64,000 nucleotides of DNA from Bacillus_BA fengqiuensis (GTDB taxonomy: Bacteria > Bacillota > Bacilli > Bacillales > Bacillaceae_H). The position numbers and the translations under genes are program-made. Under the pieces are notes generated by a model. That model did not search any database. It had not been told where the DNA came from and saw only the letters and a list, made by a program, of their open reading frames with translations. Positions 7,276 through 16,705 of this stretch are shown piece after piece. The stretch is taken from the NCBI GenBank assembly GCA_030813035.1, contig JAUSTV010000002.1. The stretch is one strand, 5' to 3'. Each line of letters begins with the position of its first letter. Within the stretch, counting starts at the first letter, position 1.

Positions 7276-10200
7276 TTATAAAACGTTAAAATAGCGCGCT
7301 TCCGGATGGGCAAATACGATGGCGGAAACAGATGCTTCGGGTTCCATCATAAAGCCGTCCGTTAACTGGATGCCGATTTTTTCCGGCTGGATGAGCTTAA
7401 ACAGTTTCTCCTGGTCTTCTAAGTTCGGGCATGCCGGATAACCGAATGAATAGCGTTGGCCCTGGTATTTGGCGGTCAGGCGCTGTTCCATCGTGAAATC
7501 AGGAGAATCCGGGAATCCCCATTGATCGCGAATTTGTTGATGGACCCGTTCCGCCAATGCTTCTGCCGTTTCAAGAGCCAGCGCCTGCAGAGCATGACTT
7601 TTTAGGAAATCGCCTTTTTCTTTAAAGTCCTGGGCGAGTTCGCGGATTCCTTTTCCGGCCGTTACGGAAAAGAGGCATACGTAATCCATTTCATTTGAAT
7701 CCACCGATCTCACATAGTCCGACAAGCATAAGAACGGTTCTTTTGCCTGACGAGGGAAGTTGAACGTCTCCAGAACAGTTTGCGGCTGATCCGGATGATA
7801 AATGATCAGATCATCTCCATTGGATTGAGCTGGGAAAAACCGGTATAAAGCGGCAGGCTGGATTAAACGGTCTCTTTTCGCCAACTGTAGGAGTTCATCC
7901 ACGACTTCTTTCACTTTTAACGTTCTTTCATCTTTTTCTTTTAATAAACGCGAAATTTTCCCTTTGACGCCTAAATGATGGCCTAATAGCATTTGCCAGT
8001 TAATATATGGCTCAATATGCGCGACATCGTATTGACGAATGATGTGCGGTTTTGTATCGGCCGGCACAAACACAGGCACTGATGTTGATACGGTTGAGCG
8101 AGCGAGGGTAGCCACGGCTGTTTGTGGTATTTCTCTTTCGGGAAGGGCTGCTGAAGCTTCCCGTTTTTCCTTCAGGTCTGCCAATAACTGTTCGTTCGCT
8201 TCTTTGTTTTGCAATTTGTTCGCCAATGCCAAGCCATCCATGGCATCTTTGGCATAAAGAACAGGGCCTTCATATTCCGCGGCAATCTTGTTATCGGTGA
8301 ACTTGCGCGACAGGGCGGCACCACCGACTAAAATCGGAACGTCAATGTCGGCTTGTTTCATGTCTTGTGCTGTTAATACCATCTGTTGGGCGGATTTGAC
8401 GAGCAATCCTGATAAGCCCACGATATCCGGCTTTTCTTTTCTGACAGCGGCAATCAATTCTTGCGGTGCGACTTTAATCCCTAGGTCAACCACTTTAAAG
8501 CCGTTGTTGCTTAAAATAATATCGACTAGGTTTTTACCGATGTCATGTACATCGCCTTTTACCGTGGCAAGCAATATTTTTCCTTTTCCACTGTCGTCTT
8601 TCTTCTCCATGTGCGGCTCTAAAAAGGCAACAGATGCTTTCATGACCTCTGCACTTTGCAGAACTTCTGCCACGATAAGCTGATTATCATTAAACAAACG
8701 CCCGACTTCAGCCATTCCATCCATAAGAGGTCCATTAATAATGTCGAGAGGGTTCGGATATTTTGCGAGAGCCGCTTCCAAATCCGGGAGCAAGCCTTCC
8801 TTCGTACCTTCAACGACATAGTTTGCGAGGCGCTCTTCCAGTGTTAGATTACTTGCTTGGACTTTGACTGTCTTCTTTTTGTCACGATAGAAGTCTGTGA
8901 ATGTCGCCAATGTTTCATCATTTGTACGGAATAAAAGGTCATCGGCAAGCTTAATCTCTTCTTCTGGAATGGAAGCATAGCGTTCCAATTTTTCCGTGTT
9001 GACAATCGCATAATCCAATCCTGCTTGTGTACAGTGATATAAATAGACGGCGTTTAACACTTCACGTCCGACAGGCGGAAGGCCAAATGAGACGTTACTC
9101 ACACCGAGAATCGTTAAACAGTCAGGCAATGCTTCTTTAATAAGTGCAATTCCTTTAATCGTTTCTTCAGCCGCTCCGATATACTGCTCATCACCTGTTC
9201 CGACGGGGAAGACAAGCGGGTCAAAAATGATGTCTTTCGGATTGAAGCCGTATTTATGCACAAGAAGGTCATGCGAGCGTTTCGCGACTTCCAGCTTGCG
9301 TTCTGCCGATACGGCCATTCCTGTTTCATCGATCGTACCGACGACAAGAGCCGCTCCGAACTTTTTGACAAGCGGTAAAACAGCTTCAAATCGTTCTTCA
9401 CCGTCTTCCAGATTAATCGAGTTGATAATGACTTTCCCTTGGGAATAGCTGAGGGCACGTTCAATAACCGCTTCATCCGTTGAGTCAATCACTAAAGGAG
9501 CCTTTACTTTCTTTACGACTTCCTTTATGAAGACCTCCATATCTTCAATTTCTTCACGATCCGGGTCGGCCAAGCAAATATCGATGACATGGGCACCATT
9601 TTTCACTTGAGCACGGGCAATTTCAGCTGCTTCTTCAATTTTTCCTTCTGCAATAAGACGCTTAAATTTACGTGATCCGATAACGTTCGTACGTTCACCG
9701 ACAAAAAGCGGGCGCATTGAATCATCATAGATGAGCGGCTCGATGCCGGAAACCGCGTGAGGGTGGGAATCGATCGGAATATCCCTAGGTTTGACATCTT
9801 TTACGGCGTCGGCTAATGCTGCGATATGGTCAGGCGTCGTACCGCAGCATCCCCCGACAATGTTCAGCCAGCCTTTTTCAGCGAAACCGACGATTTTCTT
9901 CGCTAAAAGCTCAGGAGATTCGTGGTAATTTCCTTCTTCATCCGGTAATCCTGCATTTGGATAACAGCTCACCGCCGTGGTTGAAAGGGCAGAAAGGGAA
10001 CGGATATGATCCGTCATAAACTCAGGGCCTGTGGCACAGTTTAAGCCGACGGAAAGAGGTTCCATATGCTCAAGGGACAGGTAGAATGCTTCAATATCCT
10101 GGCCGGCAAGCGTCGTTCCCATCGGTTCGATTGTTCCGGAAATCATGATCGGGAGCTTTTTATTTGCTTGTTCAAATGCTTGGGAAATGCCTAAGAACGC

Positions 10201-10716
10201 TGCTTTGACGTTCAGCATATCTTGACACGTTTCCACCAGCAGGAGGTCGGCACCGCCGTCAATCAATCCGCGTGTCTGTTCTTCATAAGAATCGACAAGC
10301 TCCTGGAAGGTGATGCCTCCTGTGACCGACAATGTTTTCGTTGTAGGTCCCATTGACCCCGCCACATAGCGCGGCTTTTCAGGAGTAGAATATTTGTCAC
10401 ATGCTTCTTTCGCTAGTTTAGCCGACACTACGTTTAACTCGTAGGCGAGATGGCTTATATCATACTCATCCAATACGACGGATGTAGCGCCGAAGGTATT
10501 TGTTTCGACAATATCTGCTCCTGCTTTCAAATATTCTTCGTGGATGGAGCGGATGACATCAGGAGCGGTAAGGGATAAGTATTCGTTACAACCTTCATAC
10601 AGTTCGCCGCCGAAATCTTCTGCCGTTAAGTTCGCCGCCTGAATCATGGTCCCCATTGCGCCGTCAAGGACGAGAATTCTTTCTTTTAATTGATTATAAA
10701 TGGAGGATTGAGCCAT
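7276..10716 (-). CDS. metH: Cobalamin-dependent methionine synthase
   Basis: A 1146-residue enzyme that transfers the methyl group of 5-methyltetrahydrofolate to homocysteine through cob(I)alamin. Domains run in the usual order. The homocysteine-binding barrel (1-~310) has zinc ligands in LNCATG and GGCCGTT (near 289). The pterin-binding barrel (~330-600, GERTNVIGS) follows. The cobalamin cap and Rossmann domain carries GDVHDIGKN, whose histidine (near 720) is the lower cobalt ligand. The SAM-dependent reactivation domain (~895-1146) contains GYPACPN. Its start overlaps the end of yitJ by 23 bases, which implies translational coupling. The pair lies under the upstream SAM riboswitch. Confidence 0.95.
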   Translation of the reverse strand: MAQSSIYNQLKERILVLDGAMGTMIQAANLTAEDFGGELYEGCNEYLSLTAPDVIRSIHEEYLKAGADIVETNTFGATSVVLDEYDISHLAYELNVVSAKLAKEACDKYSTPEKPRYVAGSMGPTTKTLSVTGGITFQELVDSYEEQTRGLIDGGADLLLVETCQDMLNVKAAFLGISQAFEQANKKLPIMISGTIEPMGTTLAGQDIEAFYLSLEHMEPLSVGLNCATGPEFMTDHIRSLSALSTTAVSCYPNAGLPDEEGNYHESPELLAKKIVGFAEKGWLNIVGGCCGTTPDHIAALADAVKDVKPRDIPIDSHPHAVSGIEPLIYDDSMRPLFVGERTNVIGSRKFKRLIAEGKIEEAAEIARAQVKNGAHVIDICLADPDREEIEDMEVFIKEVVKKVKAPLVIDSTDEAVIERALSYSQGKVIINSINLEDGEERFEAVLPLVKKFGAALVVGTIDETGMAVSAERKLEVAKRSHDLLVHKYGFNPKDIIFDPLVFPVGTGDEQYIGAAEETIKGIALIKEALPDCLTILGVSNVSFGLPPVGREVLNAVYLYHCTQAGLDYAIVNTEKLERYASIPEEEIKLADDLLFRTNDETLATFTDFYRDKKKTVKVQASNLTLEERLANYVVEGTKEGLLPDLEAALAKYPNPLDIINGPLMDGMAEVGRLFNDNQLIVAEVLQSAEVMKASVAFLEPHMEKKDDSGKGKILLATVKGDVHDIGKNLVDIILSNNGFKVVDLGIKVAPQELIAAVRKEKPDIVGLSGLLVKSAQQMVLTAQDMKQADIDVPILVGGAALSRKFTDNKIAAEYEGPVLYAKDAMDGLALANKLQNKEANEQLLADLKEKREASAALPEREIPQTAVATLARSTVSTSVPVFVPADTKPHIIRQYDVAHIEPYINWQMLLGHHLGVKGKISRLLKEKDERTLKVKEVVDELLQLAKRDRLIQPAALYRFFPAQSNGDDLIIYHPDQPQTVLETFNFPRQAKEPFLCLSDYVRSVDSNEMDYVCLFSVTAGKGIRELAQDFKEKGDFLKSHALQALALETAEALAERVHQQIRDQWGFPDSPDFTMEQRLTAKYQGQRYSFGYPACPNLEDQEKLFKLIQPEKIGIQLTDGFMMEPEASVSAIVFAHPEARYFNVL

Positions 10717-12550
10717 GCTGATCTTCCTTTCTGATACGTTCTTTGTCGTGAATATATTTTGTCAGTTCGACCGTCATTTCATAGCGCATAAACGGCGTAA
10801 TTAAGTAAATGCCATTAAATAAATCATAAGCGGCATCAATAAGATGTTTGGCGATAGCAATGCCTTCTCGCGCACCTTTTTCATTATCATTTTCTGTAGC
10901 GTCCATGCGTGCCAAAATATCATCAGATAATTTAATTCCAGGCACTTCGTGATGGAGAAAACGAGCATTTCGCGCGCTTGTCAGCGGCATAATCCCAAGA
11001 TAAATGGGAGCTTTTAAATGCTTCGTCGCTTCATGAATGTCTTCAATTTGCGAGACGGAATAAACCGGCTGAGAAATAAAGTAATGGGCACCGCAGGCAA
11101 TTTTCTTCTCTAATCTCAATACCGCTTTATCAAGATGTCTCACGTTTGGGTTAAAGGCACCGGCAATGGAAAAGTTCGTTTTTTGACCGAGTGGCTTACC
11201 GGAGTAAGAAAGCCCTTCATTAAATTGAGCAATCAGACTAATCAAATCAAATGAAGATAAATCATAAACAGAAGTGGCGCCAGGGAAATCACCAATTTTG
11301 GAGGGATCTCCTGTGACCGCAAGAATTTGATTGATTCCCAGTGTATGAAGCCCCATTAGGTGAGATTGCAAGCCGATTAAATTGCGATCACGGCACGTAA
11401 TATGCACAAGCGGCCGCACATCCGTTTTGTGCTGTAACAAGGATGCCATCGCCAAGTTGCTGATTCTTGGTGAGGCGAGCGAGTTATCGGCAAGCGTAAC
11501 AGCATCGACACCGATATCATGTAATGCTTTAGCTCCCGTCATAAATTTTTCAATGCCAAATTGTTTTGGGGGATCAAGCTCAACAATGACGGAACGGCGC
11601 TCTTGAACGATGTCATGAATATGCGGCAACGTTTCCTCGACTGATTCTTGAATTTGTACAATCGGTCGTTCTTTCGTTTGTTTTATGGTAACCGGCTCTT
11701 GATTCTTTAACGCAGAAGAGATCGCTTCAATATGAGCGGGAGTCGTGCCGCAGCATCCCCCGATCAATCGAACCCCTTGTTCACGGAAAGCAAGGGCTGT
11801 TTCCTGAAAATATTTGCTGTCTGTTTCATAGACAAGCCTTCCATCTACGTAATCCGGCAAACTTGCATTCGGGTAGGCAGATAAAAAGGCATGTTTTGGC
11901 AGAGGGACTTCTTCCAGCGATTCAATCATGTGGTAAGGACCGAGACGACAATTGATTCCAACGACATCTGCCCCAAGAGCTTCGAGTTGGGTAAATGCAT
12001 CGCTTAAGTGTGTTCCGTCTTGCAGGACGCCTTTTTCATGAAGAGAAACGTGGGCGATAATTGGTTTATCCGTTTCCTTACGAGCAATAGCCAAAACGGT
12101 TTTCAGCTCTTCGAGATCATAGTATGTCTCTAATAAAATACTATCGACTTCCTCGTGAAGAAGCCAAAACAGCTGTTCTCGAAAGTTTCGCTTTATTTCT
12201 TCTATAGTGATGGTGGACTTCGTTAAAGCACGGACCCCGCCGACTGTTCCGGCAACATAGGCTTTTCCTTTCGCAGCTTCCTTCGCAATTTTTGCAGCAG
12301 CTATATTAAAAGTCTTTACTTCATCCTCGAGACCATGGCGTGCCAGCTTATGATAGTTGGCTCCGTATGTATTCGTTTGGATGACATTTGATCCGGCTTT
12401 TAAATAAGCCTCATGGACACGAAAGACTTCATCACGCTTCGTGACGTTCAATTGCTCAAAACAGCTGTCGACACCGTGGGCATATAAAAGTGTGCCCATA
12501 GCTCCGTCCCCGATTAAAATATGAGACTTCAAGTCTTCTAATAATCCCAT
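10694..12550 (-). CDS. yitJ: Bifunctional homocysteine S-methyltransferase / methylenetetrahydrofolate reductase
   Basis: A 618-residue fusion protein. Residues 1-~290 form a homocysteine methyltransferase barrel (DGAMGTLLY, ETYYDLEELK, zinc cysteines GGCCGTT near 266). Residues ~305-600 form a methylenetetrahydrofolate reductase barrel (VELDPPKQFG, HITCRDRN, VTGDPSKIGDFPG). The reductase half makes the 5-methyltetrahydrofolate that MetH uses; the N-terminal half can remethylate homocysteine from another donor. This is the B. subtilis YitJ architecture. It is first in the yitJ-metH operon, starts at ATG 12550 behind AAGGAGG, and follows a complete S-box leader, so expression should rise when SAM is scarce. 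Confidence 0.95.
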   Translation of the reverse strand: MGLLEDLKSHILIGDGAMGTLLYAHGVDSCFEQLNVTKRDEVFRVHEAYLKAGSNVIQTNTYGANYHKLARHGLEDEVKTFNIAAAKIAKEAAKGKAYVAGTVGGVRALTKSTITIEEIKRNFREQLFWLLHEEVDSILLETYYDLEELKTVLAIARKETDKPIIAHVSLHEKGVLQDGTHLSDAFTQLEALGADVVGINCRLGPYHMIESLEEVPLPKHAFLSAYPNASLPDYVDGRLVYETDSKYFQETALAFREQGVRLIGGCCGTTPAHIEAISSALKNQEPVTIKQTKERPIVQIQESVEETLPHIHDIVQERRSVIVELDPPKQFGIEKFMTGAKALHDIGVDAVTLADNSLASPRISNLAMASLLQHKTDVRPLVHITCRDRNLIGLQSHLMGLHTLGINQILAVTGDPSKIGDFPGATSVYDLSSFDLISLIAQFNEGLSYSGKPLGQKTNFSIAGAFNPNVRHLDKAVLRLEKKIACGAHYFISQPVYSVSQIEDIHEATKHLKAPIYLGIMPLTSARNARFLHHEVPGIKLSDDILARMDATENDNEKGAREGIAIAKHLIDAAYDLFNGIYLITPFMRYEMTVELTKYIHDKERIRKEDQHGSILHL

Positions 12551-12602
12551 TGGTATTCCTCCTTATACTCATTCTTTTCGGAAGGGGGAATGATGATAAA
12601 CA

Positions 12603-12760
12603 CAAAAGGCCTTCTTATTAAGAAGAAGACCTTTTAATCAAAACCCTCTTCTTATCTGCCAAGCACATAGTTCCCTGCTTCGCTGGATTTAGCACCTTGT
12701 CACGCCGTGACTGGTTGCTGAGGCTTCAAAGGGCCAGTCCCTCCACCTCTCTTGATAAGA
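12603..12760 (-). ncRNA. SAM (S-box) riboswitch with terminator, upstream of yitJ-metH
   Basis: Read on the reverse strand, 12760-12650 forms the S-box aptamer. P1 pairs TCTTATC with GATAAGA. Conserved AGAGAGGTGGAGGGACTGGCCC opens it (reported here as positions 12735-12756), followed by GCCTCAGCAACC, GGTGCTAAATCC and GCAGATAAGA. Downstream (12637-12603), AAAAGGTCTTCTT and AAGAAGGCCTTTT form an intrinsic terminator. GATAAGAAGA of the P1 3' arm can instead pair with TCTTCTTCTTA of the terminator, giving the expected antiterminator. High SAM therefore ends transcription before yitJ. Confidence 0.95.
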
Positions 12761-12769
12761 ATGATGTAT

Positions 12770-13076
12770 GAAATTTTAAATTTATAATATTTAACTTATC
12801 TGATTTTTGATAATTATACAACATATTTTTTATTCTGGACAGTCCCCTGTGAGCGGCTGTCCAGAAGATTGTTACGTTCGGAATGTTGAAAAACCTGAAG
12901 AAGAAGCGAAATAAAAATAAAAATATGTTTCTTAAAAAAGAACAAAATGAAGAAATAATAGAGAAAAGCGATTGAAGAAACAGCTTTATATAGATCATCT
13001 CAACAAGAATGGCTCGTCTTTTTTTTTAACAGCGTCATATAGTGTAGTATTAGCAGTTTAAAAAAAGGGTGAGACG
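12770..13076. other. AT-rich gene-free stretch before ykvI-like gene
   Basis: This holds the promoter region of the SAM riboswitch operon (reverse) and of the YkvI-like gene (forward). An A/T-rich purine stretch near 12890-12960 gives a low-complexity reverse frame that I do not regard as coding. No clear conserved promoter could be assigned. Confidence 0.4.
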
Positions 13077-14111
13077 ATGAACAAAGAGTGGAAACGAGTA
13101 TTGCAAGTGGCCGCTACTTATATTGGAACGGTCGTAGGAGCCGGATTTGCAACCGGGAAAGAAATTGTCCAATTTTTTACCCAACATGGCACATATGGTT
13201 TGATTGGAATTATAGTCAGCGGTTTATGTTTTGTATGGCTTGGTTCAAAGATGATGGTCATGGCACATGAAATCGGAGCAGAATCCTATCAGCAGCTAAA
13301 CAATTATTTGTTTGGAAAAACCATTGGGAAAATTGTCAACTTTTTTACGATCTTCACTTTATTTGGGATCACCTCTGTTATGTTGGCAAGCACAGGATCA
13401 ATCGTAAAGGAGCAGCTTGGCTGGTGGCCGCAAATCGGCATGATTTTAACGGCATTGCTTGCCTATCTTTCCATCATGAAAGGCATTGAAGGAATTATGA
13501 TTGTCAATTCACTTGTTGTGCCGATGATGTTAACTTTTTCTGTGATTATTATAGCTCCTTATATCGACCATTTTTCTTTTTTGCAAGTATCGTCTGTTCA
13601 ATTATTGACAGATGAGGTGAATTGGATGGTGAGCCCGTTTTTGTATGTGGCGTTTAACTTGGCCATGGCTCAAGCGGTATTGGTGCCTCTTGGTTTTGAA
13701 ATCAAGGATCGTAAAGTTATTCAGAGGGGAGCGGTCCTTGGAGGTGTTGGACTTACATTTATGATGGTTGCAGCTCATTTGGCTCTTTCGAATTTGCCGT
13801 ACACCTTTCAGCTCGATATTCCGATGAGTGAAGTGATTAAACATGTCGGGGTGTGGATAAACTGGCTGTTTTTAATTGTCATTTACGGAGAAATATTTAC
13901 CACGCTTATCGGAAATGTATTTGGTATGGCCCGTCAGCTTCAAACCATTATTCCTATGCGTGAAAGTACATGGATTATGGTGATTTTGCTTCTTTGCTTC
14001 ACTATCGGCCAGATTGGCTATGGTTCCTTATTGACAGCCTTGTATCCATTATTCGGCTATATGGGCTTGGCATTTATTTTTATGCTTTGGATAAAAAAGT
14101 CAAAATCATAA
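13077..14111 (+). CDS. YkvI-type integral membrane protein (APC-like fold)
   Basis: A 344-residue protein with about ten hydrophobic segments, closely resembling B. subtilis YkvI. The N-terminal segment TYIGTVVGAGFATGKEIVQFF carries the GAGFATGKE signature, an unwound-helix Gly-rich substrate motif found in secondary transporters of the APC/LeuT type. Function and substrate are unknown. ATG 13077 lies behind AAGGGTGAG. It is a single gene: the upstream riboswitch operon is divergent, and repeat R3 with its perfect palindrome follows. Confidence 0.75.
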   Translation: MNKEWKRVLQVAATYIGTVVGAGFATGKEIVQFFTQHGTYGLIGIIVSGLCFVWLGSKMMVMAHEIGAESYQQLNNYLFGKTIGKIVNFFTIFTLFGITSVMLASTGSIVKEQLGWWPQIGMILTALLAYLSIMKGIEGIMIVNSLVVPMMLTFSVIIIAPYIDHFSFLQVSSVQLLTDEVNWMVSPFLYVAFNLAMAQAVLVPLGFEIKDRKVIQRGAVLGGVGLTFMMVAAHLALSNLPYTFQLDIPMSEVIKHVGVWINWLFLIVIYGEIFTTLIGNVFGMARQLQTIIPMRESTWIMVILLLCFTIGQIGYGSLLTALYPLFGYMGLAFIFMLWIKKSKS

Positions 14112-14112
14112 G

Positions 14113-14264
14113 AGCGGTTGTCCCATAAATCTCAAGCGGATCAAAAAATGATTTTTTGCTGAAAGGACTCGCCACTGAATTCTTTAGTTTTCCTGGATTT
14201 TCATGACAGATTCTTTCGAGAAAATGATTCACGCCCCATGGCTAGCCATGGGGCGTGAATCATT
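14113..14264 (+). repeat. Two-hairpin intergenic repeat, copy R3, with 42-bp perfect palindrome
   Basis: The 5' part (GGTTGTCCCATAA, then AAAATGATTTTTTGCTGAAAGG) matches R2. Hairpin A is degenerate. The hairpin B position (14223-14264) holds a 42-base sequence identical to its own reverse complement, centred on CTAG, with no unpaired loop. It lies between the YkvI-like gene and the FMN riboswitch. Confidence 0.75.
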
Positions 14265-14451
14265 CGTTTCGTTTTGTTTGCAATTTCGATAGCCCGGTCT
14301 GTTTGAGCGGCTGCTTCATCTTACACTGTTTACACTTTTCTGATCTTTTACCTTCAATAAGCCCCAAAAGGTTTATGTGGGTTTATATAAACAAATTGCG
14401 TGATTTTTATCTTTTTATCTGTTACACTATTCTCAAACTTCATAAGTTTAT

Positions 14452-14603
14452 ATCCTTCGGGGTCGGGTGAAATTCCCAACCGGCGGTGATAAAACGGAAA
14501 CGTTTTTAAGCCCGTGACCCGTTTATCCGTGCATAAGAGCGGGATAGACGGTGGATTCAGTGAAAATCTGGAGCCGACAGTATAGTCTGGATGGGAGAAG
14601 GAT
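14452..14603 (+). ncRNA. FMN (RFN) riboswitch aptamer
   Basis: All parts of the RFN element are present: closing stem ATCCTTC (14452-14458) with GAAGGAT (14597-14603), GGGGTCGGGTGAAATTCCC, AACCGGCGGT, GCCCGTGACCCG, GGATTCAGTGAAAATCTGG and AGCCGACAGT. It precedes ribD by about 340 bases and should turn off the riboflavin operon when FMN is plentiful. Confidence 0.97.
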
Positions 14604-14803
14604 CAGAGTTGCAGGTTTCGACGCTTTTATTTGCTTGCTTTACGAGTGAAAAAGGTTTATTTGGTTTACATGTAAAGTGTACTCAAAAAGAAAGTCTCTT
14701 TTCGCATACACTTGTCTTTTAGAGCCAATATATCTACAAGCAGTCGTTATCTTGCTTATTTGGCATGTGAAAAGTATGCTTAAAAACTGATTCGTCTCAA
14801 CCA

Positions 14804-14837
14804 ACCCCTAGGACACCTGGACTAGGGTTTTTTTGTT
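14804..14837 (+). terminator. Terminator of the FMN riboswitch leader
   Basis: CCCTAG pairs with CTAGGG around a short loop and is followed by TTTTTTT. It stands between aptamer and ribD, so it is the likely FMN-dependent expression platform. The long spacer from the aptamer (about 200 bases) is noticeable. Confidence 0.75.
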
Positions 14838-14939
14838 TGGCCATAATAAAGTAAAACTTCGCTTCGTGAGGATTTTACGGCCTGTCAAAGCGGAAACAAG
14901 TGGGCAAATAAAGAATGCAAGGAGAAATGTTGGGAGGCG

Positions 14940-16037
14940 ATGGAGCTGAAAGATTATGAGTATATGAAGCTGGCCATCGAGTTGGCAAAAACAACGATTG
15001 GGCAGACAAGTCCTAATCCCGTTGTTGGATCAGTCGTAGTAAACAATGGTGAAGTAGTCGGCATGGGTGCACACCTAAGGGCAGGCGAGGCACATGCGGA
15101 GGTACATGCATTAAAGATGGCCGGCGAACGGGCAAGAGGAGGAACGATTTATGTAACGCTTGAACCTTGTTCGCATCACGGCAAAACGCCGCCATGCGCT
15201 GATCTTATCATCGAAAAGGGCATAGCAAAAGTGGTGATTGCTTCGCTTGATCCAAATCCTCTTGTGTCAGGAAGAGGAATCGAACGAATGAAAGCCGCGG
15301 GCATCTCTGTAGAGACGGGGATATTAAAAGAGGAAGCGGATGCTTTGAATAAAGTCTTTTTTCATTCTATCAAAACGAGAACTCCATACGTAACGTTAAA
15401 AACAGCCAGCAGCCTTGATGGCAAGACGGCAACGGTTACAGGAGAAAGCAAGTGGATTACAGGTGAGGAAGCCAGATTGGATGTACATCGATTGCGCCAT
15501 GAGCATGATGGCATTTTAGCGGGTGTTCAAACCATCATTGCCGATAATCCAAGCTTGACGACACGCCTTCCAAATGGAGGAAAGCATCCAATACGAATCG
15601 TTCTCGATCATAAATTAAGAATCCCGGAAGAGAGTACATTGCTGCATGACAGACAAGCGCCTACTTGGATTATTACAGGCCATAATATTGATTCCGGAAA
15701 AGCAGACCGTATTCGCAATTCATTTGTCGAGGTTTTTCCGCTTTCCAGTGAAACCATTGATATTGAAGAAGTATTGATGTTCCTTGGAGAAAAGGGCGTC
15801 ACTTCTCTTTTGGTGGAAGGCGGTTCAACCATCCACGGAAGCTTTTTAAAAGCGGGGCGGTTTAATGAAGTCATTTCATACGTTGCTCCGAAGCTTATCG
15901 GGGGTGGGGGTGCTCCAACTTTATTTGGGGGAGAAGGAATCCCAAATATTCATGAAGCCGTCCAATTGAAGATTCAATCAGTCGAACATATTGGCGAGGA
16001 TTTAAAAATAACAGCTGTACCGTTAGAAGGTGAATGA
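14940..16037 (+). CDS. ribD: Riboflavin deaminase/reductase
   Basis: A 365-residue bifunctional enzyme for steps two and three of riboflavin synthesis. The N-terminal zinc deaminase (1-~145) has HAE at 52-54, PCSHHGKTPPC with Cys77 and Cys86, and converts the GTP-derived pyrimidine. The C-terminal reductase (~146-360) has TLKTASSLDGK, GVQTIIADNP and VEGGSTIHG. It is the first gene of ribD-ribE-ribBA-ribH behind the FMN riboswitch. ATG 14940 follows GGGAGG with a short 2-base spacer; AAGGAG further upstream may help. The stop codon is one base from the ribE start. Confidence 0.95.
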   Translation: MELKDYEYMKLAIELAKTTIGQTSPNPVVGSVVVNNGEVVGMGAHLRAGEAHAEVHALKMAGERARGGTIYVTLEPCSHHGKTPPCADLIIEKGIAKVVIASLDPNPLVSGRGIERMKAAGISVETGILKEEADALNKVFFHSIKTRTPYVTLKTASSLDGKTATVTGESKWITGEEARLDVHRLRHEHDGILAGVQTIIADNPSLTTRLPNGGKHPIRIVLDHKLRIPEESTLLHDRQAPTWIITGHNIDSGKADRIRNSFVEVFPLSSETIDIEEVLMFLGEKGVTSLLVEGGSTIHGSFLKAGRFNEVISYVAPKLIGGGGAPTLFGGEGIPNIHEAVQLKIQSVEHIGEDLKITAVPLEGE

Positions 16038-16038
16038 C

Positions 16039-16689
16039 ATGTTTACGGGAATTATTGAAGAAATCGGCAGAATTCAACACATTCAAAAAGGGAAAGATGC
16101 GGTTGAGATCGCCATTAAAGCGAACAGTATTTTGGAAGATGTAAAGCTTGGAGACAGTATTGCGGTAAATGGCGTTTGTTTAACCGTTACTTCTTTTTCG
16201 AAAGGTGAATTTACGGTTGATGTAATGCCGGAAACGATTGCGGCCACTACCTTAAAAATGCTGAATCGAGGAGATGTCGTCAACTTAGAAAGAGCGATGG
16301 CGGCTAACGGTCGTTTCGGCGGACACTTTGTGAGCGGTCATGTTGATGGAATGGGAAAAATTATTAAAAAATTCCCAAGAGGGAACGCGGTTTATTATGA
16401 GATTGAAATCGAACCGGATTTAGCCGAGTTTATGATTTTAAAAGGATCCATAACCGTTGACGGGACAAGTTTGACGATTTTTGGATTAACGAGCCATTCA
16501 TTTACCATTTCCCTGATTCCCCATACATCATCACATACGATCTTAGGCGAAAAAACATCCGGGGATATGGTGAATCTCGAGTGTGATATGCTTGCGAAAT
16601 ATATCCGAAAAATGATGGTAAGAGAACAGGCAGCACCCAGCAGTTCTGTAACGTATAATTTGCTTCACGAACATGGATTTACAAATTGA
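16039..16689 (+). CDS. ribE: Riboflavin synthase alpha subunit
   Basis: A 216-residue enzyme that dismutates two molecules of 6,7-dimethyl-8-ribityllumazine into riboflavin and a pyrimidine. Two tandem lumazine-binding repeats are visible, beginning MFTGIIEEIG and, near residue 98, HFVSGHVDGMG; the second contains SLTIFGL. I chose ATG 16039, which gives the canonical MFTGIIEE start, rather than the GTG nine bases upstream inside ribD. The ribosome binding site AGAAGGTGA lies within the end of ribD, so translation is coupled. Confidence 0.95.
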   Translation: MFTGIIEEIGRIQHIQKGKDAVEIAIKANSILEDVKLGDSIAVNGVCLTVTSFSKGEFTVDVMPETIAATTLKMLNRGDVVNLERAMAANGRFGGHFVSGHVDGMGKIIKKFPRGNAVYYEIEIEPDLAEFMILKGSITVDGTSLTIFGLTSHSFTISLIPHTSSHTILGEKTSGDMVNLECDMLAKYIRKMMVREQAAPSSSVTYNLLHEHGFTN

Positions 16690-16705
16690 AGGAAGGGGTG
16701 GTTTT

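Noticed and set aside
12726..12998. 90-residue Phe-rich reverse frame
   Set aside because: It arises from a low-complexity A/T stretch and overlaps the SAM riboswitch.
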